A stretch of 64,000 nucleotides of DNA. Source: Lysinibacillus pakistanensis. GTDB taxonomy: Bacteria; Bacillota; Bacilli; Bacillales_A; Planococcaceae. Position numbers and translations under genes: made by a program. A model generated the notes under the pieces. The model made no database searches. It worked only from the letters and a program-made list of their open reading frames with translations, and had not been told where the DNA came from. Of the stretch, positions 1 through 11,872 are shown one piece after another. The stretch covers positions 124,001-188,000 of the forward strand of contig BBDJ01000004.1 of the NCBI GenBank assembly GCA_001312325.1, in the 5' to 3' direction. Position 1 is the stretch's first letter. Each line of letters opens with the position of its first letter.

Positions 1-453
1 TTATTAGGTGCGTTTTACGTGGGCCTTGGCTTCCATTATTTAGTTGAGACAAGAAATGAAGGGCTCGTATATGTTGTCTACTGTTTACTAATTGTTTGGA
101 CGACTGACTCAGGAGCATATTTTGTTGGAAGAAAGCTAGGTAAAAATAAGCTATGGCCAGAAATTTCACCGAAAAAAACCATAGAAGGGTTTATAGGCGG
201 AATTGTGATTGCAGTAATCTTTGCTGTAGGGATGCAGGCAATCTATCCATTTGCAAATGGCTACATCTCACTTATTTTCATCACAATTTTTGCATCCATC
301 ATCGGGCAAATGGGTGATTTAGTGGAATCTGCCATAAAGCGTCATTTTGATGTGAAGGATTCAGGAACTATATTACCTGGACATGGCGGAATTTTAGATC
401 GCTTTGATAGTCTATTATTTGTAGTGCCGCTATTACACTTTTTGCATTTTTAA
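1..453 (+). CDS. cdsA: Phosphatidate cytidylyltransferase, C-terminal part
   Basis: Makes CDP-diacylglycerol from phosphatidate and CTP in the membrane, the entry step to phosphatidylglycerol and related lipids. The frame is open from base 1, so the gene starts upstream and only about 150 C-terminal residues are seen. The family signature is clear: KRHFDVKDSG followed by LPGHGGILDRFDS, which supplies metal- and nucleotide-binding residues. Hydrophobic segments (IVIAVIFAVGMQAI, LIFITIFASIIG) fit a multi-span enzyme. Its A7 run at 172-178 is in frame, unlike most long A runs nearby. It is followed after 72 bases by dxr, the normal Bacillales order. Confidence 0.95.
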   Translation, partial: LLGAFYVGLGFHYLVETRNEGLVYVVYCLLIVWTTDSGAYFVGRKLGKNKLWPEISPKKTIEGFIGGIVIAVIFAVGMQAIYPFANGYISLIFITIFASIIGQMGDLVESAIKRHFDVKDSGTILPGHGGILDRFDSLLFVVPLLHFLHF

Positions 454-525
454 GGAATTAAAGCCATCTACATGAATGTTAATGTAGTTTTTCATTTGTT
501 AGAGAGAAAAAGGGGACAATTTGTC

Positions 526-1675
526 GTGAAAAAAAATTAGTTTACTTGGTGCAACTGGGTCCATTGGTTGGCAAACCTATGATATCTTAAAGGAACAACG
601 TAATGATTTTCAGCTAGTTGCATTTTCTTCAGGGAAGAATATCGAAAAAAACGCGTGAAATGATTGAAACTTTGAAGCCAGAGTTGGTATCTGTGCAGCT
701 AGAAGAGGATGCACGGACATTAGCTAGGGAGTATCCTCAAATCCAATTCTCATTTGGAGAAAAGGGGCTTGTTGAGGTGGCTATACATCCTGATTCTACT
801 GTTCTCGTTAATGCTGTTCTTGGTAGTGTGGGTCTAGAGTCAACATTAGCCGCAATTCGAATGGGAAAAACAGTTGCCATTGCTAATAAGGAAACACTTG
901 TAACGGCTGGCCATTTAGTGATGGCAGAGGCAAAAAAAATACAATGCTAAAATTTTGCCAGTTGATAGTGAGCATTCCGCAATCTTTCAGTCAATGAATG
1001 GCGAAAATCCAAAAAAATGTTGAACGTTTAATCATTACAGCCTCTGGTGGTAGCTTCCGTGATAAATCACGTGCGGAATTAAAGCATGTAACTGTTGCCG
1101 ATGCACTCAATCATCCAAATTGGTCAATGGGTGCGAAGATTACCATAGATTCGGCTACAATGATGAATAAAGGGCTAGAAGTCATAGAAGCACATGTCCT
1201 ATTTGATATGCCTTATGATAAAATTGATGTACTTTTACATAGAGAAAGTATTATTCACTCTCTAGTTGAGTATCATGATACTAGTGTCATTGCACAGCTT
1301 GGTACTCCAGATATGCGTGTGCCTATCCAGTATGCCTTAAGCTATCCTGATCGTATGCCGCTGCATAACGGACAACGACTCAATTTAGCACAAATTGGTC
1401 AGTTGCATTTTCAAGAAATGGATTTCGAGCGCTATCCAGCGTTGCGTCTTGCCTATGAGGCCGGTCGTACTGGTGGTACGATATTGACAGCAATGAACGC
1501 AGCAAATGAGGCGGCAGTTGCAGCCTTTTTACAAGGGAAAATAACATTCCTAGAAATCGATGAAACAATCGAGCGTGTGATGCAGGCACATAACAACATT
1601 TTAGTGCCAGATTTACAGACAATTTTACAGGTAGACGGTGAAACAAGAAAAACAGTGTTAGACATGGTAAAATAA
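526..1675 (+). CDS. dxr: 1-deoxy-D-xylulose 5-phosphate reductoisomerase (frame-broken)
   Basis: Converts deoxyxylulose phosphate to methylerythritol phosphate with NADPH, the committed step of the MEP isoprenoid pathway in the cytosol. I start at GTG 526, with AGGGGAC about 9 bases upstream; this gives the NADPH-binding start [14 protein letters not shown] after one repair. Further blocks are [22 protein letters not shown] (metal-binding Asp and Glu), ASGGSF and [22 protein letters not shown]. Four breaks, each one extra A: 529-536, 645-651, 932-939, 1011-1017. Repaired length is 381 residues, normal for the family. It sits between cdsA and rasP as in Bacillus. Confidence 0.95.
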
Positions 1676-1721
1676 CAAAAGTAAGATTACGTTAACTATT
1701 CACTTTTAAAGGTGGGGTATT

Positions 1722-2983
1722 ATGCAAACAGCCATTGCATTTATATTAATATTTGGCCTGCTCGTATTCTTCCATGAACTTGGTCACTTCCTGTTTGCGA
1801 AACGCGCAGGAATTATGGTTCGTGAATTTGCTATCGGTATGGGTCCAAAAATTTATGGAAAAACACATGGTGAAACAATCTATACGGTACGACTTTTACC
1901 AATTGGTGGTTACGTTCGTATGGCTGGTGATGACATGGATGGTACTGAATTGTCACCTGGATACCGTGTGGGGCTTATTGTTGATGAAGATAATTGTGTC
2001 AAAAAAAATTATTTTCAATCAAAATAATAAGCAGTTACCAGACTTATTATTTTTAGAAGTTGAACGAGCTGATTTAGAAAAGGATTTATTTATTGAAGGC
2101 TATGATGAAGAAGAAAATTTAGTGCGTTATAATGTGACGAGGGATTGTATTTTAGTCGAAAATGGAAAAGAAACGTTGATCGCACCATATGACCGTCAAT
2201 TTAACGCTAAAACAGTGGGACAGCGTGCCATGACAATCTTTGCGGGACCATTGTTTAACTTTATATTAGCATTTTTCATTTATTTAATGATTGGTTTATT
2301 AAATGGTGTACCAACAAATGAGCCGATTATTACAGAAGTAGTAGAAAATCACCCAGCAGCACAGGCAGGCATGCTTGCAGGTGACAGGGTGAAATCAATA
2401 GATGGACATGCTGTTGAGACGTGGCAAGATTTAGTTTCCATTGTACAAAGTCGACCTAATAAGACGATTAATGTTACAGTTGAGCGAGATGGAACAACGG
2501 AAAATCTTACGATGACAGTGAACGAAGTGAAAGAAAAAAAACGGTGAGACATATGGTCAAATTGGAGTGACAAGCCCAAAAGTCCACAACCCGTTAAAAG
2601 CTGTCGTCTATGGTGCTCAAGAAACATATAATATGACAATGCGTATATTTGAATTACTGGGAATGCTTATTACTGGTCAATTTACAATTGATGCTTTATC
2701 AGGACCTGTTGGAATTTACAAAACAACAGAGACTGTTGCCACATGGGGAATCTTTGCTTTAATGAATTTTGCAGCCATGTTGAGTATTAATCTAGGCATC
2801 ATGAATTTATTACCACTTCCTGCTCTTGATGGTGGTCGCCTATTATTCTTTGGCTTTGAGGCAGTAAGAGGTAAGCCAATTGATCGTCAAAAAGAAGGTA
2901 TGGTTCATTTTGTTGGGATCGTTCTATTAATGATCTTAATGGTTGTCGTCACATGGAATGATATCCAACGATTCTTCTTTTAG
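1722..2983 (+). CDS. rseP: Site-2 zinc metalloprotease RasP/RseP (frame-broken)
   Basis: Intramembrane protease that cleaves anti-sigma factors and leftover signal peptides. The N-terminal membrane segment carries the zinc motif HELGH (residues 19-23). A PDZ domain follows ([21 protein letters not shown]), then the C-terminal membrane motif [15 protein letters not shown], whose Asp completes the zinc site. ATG start with AAAGGTGGGG upstream. Two extra-A breaks, at 2001-2008 (A8) and 2534-2541 (A8); repaired length 419 residues, as in Bacillus RasP. Known role in Bacillus: activation of SigW by cleaving RsiW, and processing of FtsL; role here inferred from family and position. Confidence 0.95.
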
Positions 2984-3018
2984 TGAAGAAAGGTGAACGT
3001 TTTGACATTGTGCCTATA

Positions 3019-3049
3019 CGTAATTATTACGTCAAGGCAAATATGGATG
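3019..3049 (+). repeat. Tail fragment of the dispersed element (copy F)
   Basis: CGTAATTATTACGTCAAGGC followed by AAATATGGATG resembles the tail of copy A (CGTAATTACGCCAAGGCGAAA). It lies 70 bases upstream of that copy and may be a decayed remnant. The 5' parts of the element are absent here. Confidence 0.4.
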
Positions 3050-3056
3050 AAAAACA

Positions 3057-3099
3057 TAGCTTTGAGCGCAATTTATTTGAAACATTGCGTTCAAAGCTA
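3057..3099 (+). terminator. Hairpin after rasP, possible terminator
   Basis: TAGCTTTGAGCGCAA pairs with TTGCGTTCAAAGCTA over 15 positions with a single G-T pair and a 13-base loop. The following bases (AATTTGTTTATG) are only weakly T-rich, so termination is likely but not certain. Confidence 0.55.
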
Positions 3100-3131
3100 A
3101 ATTTGTTTATGCTAATTAGAGTATAAACATA

Positions 3132-3434
3132 TTTATCTTTATTCAGCAGAAGACTTCATACCTCTACAAGTGGTGAGATGAATGCAGTTTTGGTTCTTTT
3201 CAGTAGGTGTCCAAACATCTGCTGAATGAAGATAAAGCCTCTGGCGGATGTCACGGATTTTCAAAGGAATATATATAAGGATGTTAGCCTAAAATCTTTG
3301 CATCCTGCGAAAATGGCTAACTGACCTGCATTGGTTAAACGCCACGTCCTGTGTGATTACCGAAATGACCGACATCGTGTCGGCTTGAGCACAATTCAAA
3401 ATCCGAACGTAATTACGCCAAGGCGAAATTGATG
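3132..3434 (+). repeat. Dispersed structured element, copy A
   Basis: Left arm 3132-3150 (TTTATCTTTATTCAGCAGA) pairs with right arm 3218-3236 with one G-T pair. Between them lies a small hairpin region, CCTCTACAAGTGG then TGAGATGAATGC. After the right arm comes GCCTCTGGCGGATGTCAC, then GGATTTT (3255-3261), which pairs with AAAATCC (3398-3404). Inside that second stem is an insert missing from copy D, with its own hairpins (GTTAGCC 3283-3289 with GGCTAAC 3315-3321; CCGACA 3369-3374 with TGTCGG 3378-3383). The tail, TAATTACGCCAAGGCGAAAT, ends just before proS. Related copies lie near 35276, 48444 and 33073. Confidence 0.75.
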
Positions 3435-3454
3435 AAAAAAAGGTGGAACACTGA

Positions 3455-5165
<1,711 letters not shown>

Positions 5166-5231
5166 TTTAGACAAAGGTGTAAATGCTTCCAATAGAGGCT
5201 GCCCTTTAATTTTGATAAGATAGTAGTAAAG

Positions 5232-5340
5232 AATTCGCGACACTTCTGCGGGACAATGAACCAATCAAGCTATAACAGATATCAATCAGGTATTTGTTGT
5301 TGTTTGTAGATCGCCCGTAGAGAGGGTGCGAATTTTTTTT
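5232..5340 (+). terminator. Long-range stem with T8 tract between proS and polC
   Basis: The segment 5232-5252 (AATTCG, CGA bulge, CAC, TTCTGCGGG) is complementary in pieces to 5314-5334 (CCCGTAGAG, AG bulge, GGTGCGAATT). The stem closes about 60 bases and runs straight into T8 (5333-5340). It is read either as an unusual terminator for proS or as a leader structure for polC. The pairing was found by eye and has bulges. Confidence 0.45.
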
Positions 5341-5376
5341 CTTCAATTTAGATTGTAGAAAGTAGGTGTTACTAAG

Positions 5377-8300
5377 TTGGAACAGCAACAAGAGGCAAGA
5401 ACGAGGTTTCGAATGCTCTTGCAGCAACTAGAGTTAACAGATGATGTTTATATGTCCTTTTTTGAAGAAGGTGAATTATCACGTTTATCCGTTCACAAAA
5501 AAAACAGACTATGGCATTTCACCATTAAATTACGAGGAATACTTCCGTTTCCGCTTTATCAGCTTTTCCGTACACATTTAACAGAGAAATTCTCTGCTAT
5601 TGCTCAGATCCATACAACATTTGAAACGGTAGAGAAAGATGTGACAGAAGAGCTTGTTCAGGCTTATTGGTTAACTGTAGTTGAACAAATAGATGAAATG
5701 GCGCCAACTCTTAAAAATTGTCTTGTATCTCAAATGCCAAACTGGAATGGTCAAAAGATTACGTTATCCTGCATGCAAGAAATGGAATTTATGATGCTAA
5801 AAACAAAGTATGCAGAAAAGCTTTCCACGAGCTATAGTCAATTCGGTTTTCCATCAATGGCTGTAGACTTTGTGTTACAGGATGAAACAGAAGAAATGAT
5901 TGCAGCACAGGAAGCTTTTATGGAGCAGAAGCGCTTGGAGGAAGCTGCATTAGCTCAACAAGCGATACAAGATTATCAAAAACGTGAGCAGGAGAAGAAA
6001 GACAATCCAGCAATGGCGAACCTTGGTGATCGTCCATTCCAATTGGGAATGCATATTAAAGATGATGAGATTATGGAGATTAAACGCATTGTGGAGGAAG
6101 AGCGTCGGGTTATTATTGAGGGCTTTGTCTTTGATACAGAAATTAAGGAACTGAAAAGTGGTCGCTCATTATTACAAATTAAAATGACTGACTATACGGA
6201 TTCTATTATTGTCAAAATGTTCTCTCGCGATAATGATGATGCCGAACTGATGCAACATTTGAAAAAGGGCATGTGGATAAAAGTTCGCGGCTCTGTTCAA
6301 ACAGATACATTTATTCGTGACTTAATTGTGATGGCAAATGATATCAATGAAATCAAAAAAAGAAACACGTCAGGACAAGGCACCAGAGGGAGAAAAACGT
6401 GTTGAATTACACTTGCATACACCAATGAGTCAGATGGACGCTGTTACTCCAGTTGATCGACTAGTGAGTCAGGCAGCAAAATGGGGACATCCAGCTGTTG
6501 CTATTACAGATCATGCAGTAGTGCAATCCTTCCCAGATGCGTATGCAGCAGGAAAAAAAACATGGCATCAAAGTAATCTATGGTTTGGAAGCAAATTTAG
6601 TTGATGATGGTGTGCCAATTGCTTATGCCTCTGAGCATCGATTATTAGCTGACGCTACCTATGTTGTATTTGACGTGGAAACAACAGGTCTTTCCACCGC
6701 TTACGATACAATCATAGAGCTTGCTGCAGTTAAAATTAAAGATGGACATGTGATTGATAAATACGAAAGCTTTGCCAATCCACACCATCCGTTATCAGCG
6801 ACCACCATTGAACTAACAGGTATTACAGACGATATGGTACGAAATGCACCTGAAGTGGAGCAAGTCATTAAGGAGTTCCATGCATTTATTGGAGATGGGA
6901 TTGTGGTAGCTCATAATGCATCATTTGATATTGGCTTTTTATACACAGGCTATAAAAAATATGAGCTAGAGGATACCATTCATCCAGTTATTGATACGCT
7001 GGAGCTTGCCAGATTACTCTACCCAACAATGAAAAATCACCGTTTAAATACACTATGTAAAAAAATTTAATATTGAATTAACCCAGCATCACCGAGCTAT
7101 TTATGATACTGAGGCAACGGGTTACTTACTTTTACAGTTGTTAAAGGATGCAGATGAATTAAACATTAAATATCACGATGATTTTAATAAACATATCGGC
7201 GGTGGAGACGCTTATAAAAAAAGGAAGACCTATGCACTGCACGATATTAGCAGTAGATAATGCTGGACTTAAAAATTTATTTAAAATCGTCTCTCATTCT
7301 CATACAAAAACGTTCTATCGTGTACCCCGTGTTACACGAGCAGTTCTTGAGCAATATAGAGAAGGTTTATTAGTTGGATCTGGCTGTAGTAATGGTGAAG
7401 TATTCGAGACGATGATGAATAAATCGCCAGAAGAAGCTGAGAAAGTTGCACGATTCTATGATTATATTGAGGTTCAGCCTAAGGCAGTGTACGCACCATT
7501 AATTGAGCGTAATGTCGTTCGGGATGAATGGACACTTGAGGATATTATTCGAAAACTTGTAAAGCTTGGGAAGAAGCTTGATAAACCAGTTGTGGCAACA
7601 GGTAATGTTCATTATTTAGATCCGACAGATGGGATGTTCAGACAAATATTAATTGGTTCACAAGGTGGTGCCAATATTTTAAATAAATCAAAGCTACCTG
7701 AAGTTCATTTTAGAACGACGGATGAAATGCTCAAGGAATTTGACTTTTTAGGGCCAGATCTTGCGAAGGAAGTTGTTGTTACCAACTCTCAAAAAAATTG
7801 CAGATATGATTGGTGATGTGAAGCCTATTAAAGACGATTTATATACACCTAAAATTGAAGGCTCGGATGATGAGGTAACAAATTTAACTTATGAAATGGC
7901 TCATCGCATTTATGGAGACGATTTACCTGAAATCGTGAAGGCACGTATCGAGAAGGAATTAAAATCGATTTTAGGTCATGGCTTCGGTGTAATTTATTTA
8001 ATCTCTGCGAAGCTAGTGAAAAAATCATTAGCTGATGGTTATTTAGTTGGTTCCCGTGGTTCCGTTGGATCTTCGTTAGTAGCAACCTTTATGGAGATTA
8101 CAGAGGTAAACCCACTACCACCTCATTATATTTGCCCAAATTGTAAGCATTCCGAGTTTTTTTGATGATGGATCTGTTAGCTCAGGTTTTGACTTACCAA
8201 ATAAAGATTGTACAGAATGTGGAATACCTTATAAAAAGGATGGACAAGATATTCCATTCGAAACATTCCTTGGTTTTAAAGGAGATAAGGTGCCTGACAT

Positions 8301-9714
8301 CGATTTGAATTTTTCTGGTGAGTATCAACCAAATGCCCATAACTATACAAAAGTTCTATTCGGTGAAGATTATGTATTTCGTGCTGGAACAATTGGTACA
8401 GTTGCTGAGAAAACAGCGTATGGCTATGTAAAGGGCTATGCAAGTGATAATAACCTGCATTTTCGTGGAGCAGAAGTAGATCGTTTAGTGCAAGGCTGTA
8501 CAGGTGTAAAACGTACAACAGGACAACATCCGGGGGGAATCATCGTAGTACCAGATTATATGGATATTTACGACTTCTCCCCAGTGCAATACCCTGCGGA
8601 TGCACAGGATGCCGAATGGCGAACAACTCATTTTGATTTCCATTCCATTCATGACAATATTTTGAAGCTGGATATTCTGGGACACGATGATCCGACTGTG
8701 ATTCGGATGTTACAGGATTTATCAGGTATAGATCCAAAAACAATTCCAACAGATGATCCAGTCGTTATGAAAATTTTTAGTTCCCCTGAATCTTTAGGTG
8801 TAACAGAAAAACAAATTGGCTGCAAAACAGGAACATTAGGAATTCCAGAATTCGGTACTCGATTTGTGCGTCAAATGCTAGAAGATACAAAGCCATCGAC
8901 TTTTTCAGAGCTTGTGCAAATTTCGGGGCTTTCTCATGGAACAGACGTATGGCTAGGTAATGCTCAGGAATTAATACAAAACGGTACTTGTGTACTGAAA
9001 GAGGTAATTGGCTGTCGTGACGATATCATGGTGTATTTAATTTACCAAGGACTAGAACCGTCATTGGCCTTTAAAATTATGGAATCCGTGCGTAAAGGGA
9101 AGGGATTATCTAATGAGTTTGAAGCAGAGATGCTTGCCAATAAGGTACCAGGCTGGTATATCGAATCATGTAAAAAAATAAAATACATGTTTCCAAAAGC
9201 CCATGCGGCAGCTTATGTGTTAATGGCAGTACGTATTGCTTGGTTTAAGGTACACTTCCCAATCCTTTATTATGCAGCTTATTTCACAGTTCGTGCTGAT
9301 GATTTTGATTTAATATCGATGGTACAGGGTTCCCAAATGATTCGTGCCAAAATTGATGAAATCAATATGAAGGGCTTAGATGCTTCCACAAAAGAGAAAA
9401 ACTTACTTACGGTTATGGAGCTTGCACTTGAAATGTGTGAGCGTGGTATGAGCTTCCAAAAGGTTGACTTATACCGTTCACAGGCTAGTGAATTTGTAAT
9501 TGATGGTAACACATTAATTCCCCCATTCGATGCGATTCCTGGACTTGGGACGAACGTTGCGAAAACAATTGTGGCGGCCCGTGAGGAAGGCGAGTTTTTA
9601 TCGAAAGAAGACCTACAGCAACGTGGTCGTGTATCTAAAACATTAATTGAATACATGGATCAACTTGGCTGTTTAGAAGGCATGCCAGATGCTAATCAGC
9701 TATCACTATTCTAA
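5377..9714 (+). CDS. polC: DNA polymerase III alpha subunit, PolC type (frame-broken)
   Basis: Replicative polymerase of low-GC Gram-positives. Start is TTG 5377 with AGTAGGTG upstream. Domains in order: N-terminal domain; OB fold (near [18 protein letters not shown]); split PHP domain ([20 protein letters not shown]); DnaQ-like exonuclease inserted in it ([20 protein letters not shown], catalytic Asp/Glu); then fingers and palm ([12 protein letters not shown], with catalytic aspartates), and the C-terminal helix-hairpin-helix near [21 protein letters not shown] zinc-binding CPNC...CTEC pair is present. Six breaks: extra A at 6355-6361, 6553-6560, 7059-7065, 7216-7222, 7791-7797, and extra T at 8157-8163. 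Repaired length is 1443 residues. The A8 run near 5497 is in frame. Confidence 0.97.
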
Positions 9715-9864
9715 TAATTACGTAGGTTTTTATGTCAAACTAATGGATATTTTCGAATTCCAGACACATTTATAATGTGTCAATGATGTCTAGAATAAGG
9801 AAATTTGCATTGTGCTGTAAACTGTGCTATTCTTATGGTAATAATTTGTTGATAATTTTCCAGC

Positions 9865-9893
9865 AAAAGAGTGGGGCCTTCCCGCTCTTTTCT
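9865..9893 (+). terminator. Terminator after polC
   Basis: AAAAGAGTGGG (9865-9875) pairs with CCCGCTCTTTT (9881-9891), one T-G pair, five-base loop, ending in TTTT. It lies about 150 bases after the polC stop. Confidence 0.65.
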
Positions 9894-9945
9894 GTTGTTA
9901 TACCGTAGCAAAACAAATTTTTGACTAACAGCAGGTAAGACCGTA

Positions 9946-9980
9946 AAATTTCACCAAAGCAATGGTGGAATTTCTGTTTT
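9946..9980 (+). terminator. Second hairpin upstream of rimP
   Basis: AAATTTCACCA (9946-9956) pairs with TGGTGGAATTT (9963-9973), one G-T pair, six-base loop, then CTGTTTTATT. It could be a second terminator or a leader hairpin of the rimP-nusA operon. Confidence 0.45.
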
Positions 9981-10052
9981 ATTATGGTTCATTACAGGGA
10001 TTTAGTAATGAATCGTTATTACGCTAGAATTTAATAGATACAGGAGGCAACA

Positions 10053-10530
10053 ATGAGCAAAGTACCATCTTTAATTGAAGAGCTCGCTAAACCAATTGTA
10101 GAAGAGTTAAACCTTGAGTTAGTGGATATCGAGTTCGTAAAAGAAGGGCGTAACTGGTTTTTACGTGTTTATGTCGATACACCAGAAGGCGGAATTGACA
10201 TTGACCAATGTGCTCAAGTAAGTGAAAGACTGAGTCTACTATTGGATGAAAAGGATCCAATTACACAAAACTATTATTTAGAAGTTTCTTCCCCTGGAGC
10301 AGAACGTCCACTAAAAAAAAGATGCTGATTTTGAAAAAGTGATTGGTAAATTTATTTACGTAAAGACCTATGAGCCCATTAAGGACATGAAGGAATTCCA
10401 AGGCTACTTAACGTCATACAATGAACATACATTAGTGATGGAAGTACGTATTAAAACGCGCAAAATAACAGTAACCATTGAACAAGAAAAAATCGCATTG
10501 GCACGATTAGCCATCGATTTTTCAGCATAA
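10053..10530 (+). CDS. rimP: Ribosome maturation factor RimP (frame-broken)
   Basis: Cytosolic factor for 30S subunit maturation. N-terminal alpha/beta domain with [19 protein letters not shown], then [16 protein letters not shown] and a C-terminal SH3-like barrel. One extra A at 10313-10320 splits it inside [12 protein letters not shown]. Repaired length is 158 residues. ATG start with AGGAGG seven bases upstream. It is the first gene of the nusA-infB operon, only 24 bases before nusA. Confidence 0.95.
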
Positions 10531-10554
10531 TGCATATTTAGGAGTGAAAACAAA

Positions 10555-11694
10555 ATGAGTAGTGATTTGTTAGATGCGCTAACTGCGCTAGAAGAACAAA
10601 AGGGAATTTCAAGAGATGTGTTAATTGAGGCAATTGAAGCGGCATTAGTTACAGCTTACAAACGCAACTTTAATCAAGCACAGAATGTTCGTGTGGACTT
10701 AAATTTAGATAAGGGCTCTATTCGTGTCTTTTCACGTAAAGATGTTGTAGAAGAGGTTGAGGATGACCGTTTACAAATATCTTTAGAGGATGCCAAAGCT
10801 ATCAACCCTGCTTATCAATTAGAAGATGTGGTTGAACAAGAAGTGACACCTCGCAATTTTGGTCGTATTGCTGCTCAAACAGCGAAACAAGTCGTGACAC
10901 AACGTGTACGCGAGGCTGAACGAGGCTTAATTTATGAACAATACGTAGACCGTGAAGACGATATTGTCACTGGTGTTGTTGAGCGTCTTGATGCTCGTAA
11001 TATTTATGTAGGCTTAGGTAAAGTTGAAGCTGCTCTACCAGTCAATGAACAAATACAAGGTGAAAAATATCATCCGCATGATCGTATTAAAGTCTATATT
11101 ACAAAGGTTGAGCGAACAACTCGTGGACCGCAAGTCATTGTGTCACGCACACATCCGGGGTTATTACGTCGATTATTTGAGATGGAAGTACCTGAAATTT
11201 ATGAAGGTATTGTAGAAATTAAATCAATTGCTCGAGAAGCGGGTGATCGTTCAAAAATTTCTGTATATGCACATAATGAAGAAGTAGATCCAGTCGGCTC
11301 ATGTGTAGGGGCAAAAGGTGCTCGTGTTCAGACTATTGTCAATGAATTAAACGGAGAGAAAATCGATATTGTTGAATGGTCAGAAGATCCAGTTGTTTTC
11401 GTGGCAAATGCTCTTAGCCCTTCAAAGGTTTTAGATGTGCAAGTAAACGAAGAAGAAAAATCTACAACGGTTGTCGTACCTGACTATCAATTATCTCTGG
11501 CAATTGGTAAACGTGGTCAAAATGCACGTTTAGCTGCAAAGCTAACTGGTTGGAAAATTGATATTAAAAGTGAAACAGATGCCCGTGAGCTAGGTATTTA
11601 TCCATCTGCTACAAGCACTTTCATTCCTGCTGAAGATGAAGAAAGTGATTTTGAGGATGTAGCAGTTGACTTATATCAAGACGACGAAGAATAA
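10555..11694 (+). CDS. nusA: Transcription termination/antitermination protein NusA
   Basis: Binds RNA polymerase and nascent RNA, modulating pausing and termination. Intact, 379 residues. N-terminal polymerase-binding domain; S1 domain about residues 130-200 (DIVTGVVERLDARNIYVGLG); two KH domains, with VGSCVGAKGARVQTIVNEL and LAIGKRGQNARLAAKLTGW. It ends in an acidic tail as in Bacillus, without the extra C-terminal repeats of enterobacterial NusA. ATG start with TAGGAGTG upstream. One of the few long genes here with no frame break. Confidence 0.97.
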   Translation: MSSDLLDALTALEEQKGISRDVLIEAIEAALVTAYKRNFNQAQNVRVDLNLDKGSIRVFSRKDVVEEVEDDRLQISLEDAKAINPAYQLEDVVEQEVTPRNFGRIAAQTAKQVVTQRVREAERGLIYEQYVDREDDIVTGVVERLDARNIYVGLGKVEAALPVNEQIQGEKYHPHDRIKVYITKVERTTRGPQVIVSRTHPGLLRRLFEMEVPEIYEGIVEIKSIAREAGDRSKISVYAHNEEVDPVGSCVGAKGARVQTIVNELNGEKIDIVEWSEDPVVFVANALSPSKVLDVQVNEEEKSTTVVVPDYQLSLAIGKRGQNARLAAKLTGWKIDIKSETDARELGIYPSATSTFIPAEDEESDFEDVAVDLYQDDEE

Positions 11695-11721
11695 GTAAGA
11701 AAGGCCGTGTGACTAGTCTGC

Positions 11722-11766
11722 TGCCATTATTCAGTGGACGTTGAGGGCGTCGACTGAATAATGGCA
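11722..11766 (+). other. Long hairpin between nusA and rnpM
   Basis: TGCCATTATTCAGT (11722-11735) pairs perfectly with ACTGAATAATGGCA (11753-11766). Inside, GACG pairs with CGTC around a GG/G mismatch, giving about 18 pairs and a 7-base loop. No T tract follows, so it is not an ordinary terminator. It is flanked by two similar GACTAGTC / GGCTAGTC motifs (about 11711 and 11825). It sits inside the operon, 28 bases after the nusA stop, and may be an RNA processing or attenuation site. Confidence 0.6.
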
Positions 11767-11872
11767 TTGTCTACCTTGTAAAAAGTTATGGTTTCTTAAT
11801 CAAGACATAACTGAGGTAATGCGTGGCTAGTCCACCTCTTACGACAAGCTTCAGAGAGGAAAGGTGATTCTT

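Larger units (their letters stand above)
2984..3454. other. rasP-proS intergenic region with hairpin and repeat element
   Basis: This 471-base gap has no credible gene. It holds a tail fragment of the dispersed repeat (3019-3049), a 15-pair hairpin (3057-3099) and the longest copy of the dispersed element (3132-3434), which ends about 20 bases before the proS start codon. AAAGGTGGA before 3455 is the proS ribosome binding site. Confidence 0.7.
9715..10052. other. polC-rimP intergenic region with hairpins
   Basis: No gene seen. It contains a perfect 8-pair palindrome GACACATT/AATGTGTC (9763-9781), a terminator-like hairpin (9865-9891) and an 11-pair hairpin (9946-9973). The ribosome binding site AGGAGG precedes rimP. 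The arrangement fits a polC terminator followed by the leader of the long nusA-infB operon. Confidence 0.6.

Noticed and set aside
3132..3434. T-box leader for proS
   Set aside because: No T-box consensus (TGGNACCGCG-like) or antiterminator was seen, and the same element occurs before unrelated genes.
9279..9656. Long open frame on the reverse strand inside polC
   Set aside because: It lies wholly within a conserved coding region, has Ser/Leu-rich shadow composition and no ribosome binding site.
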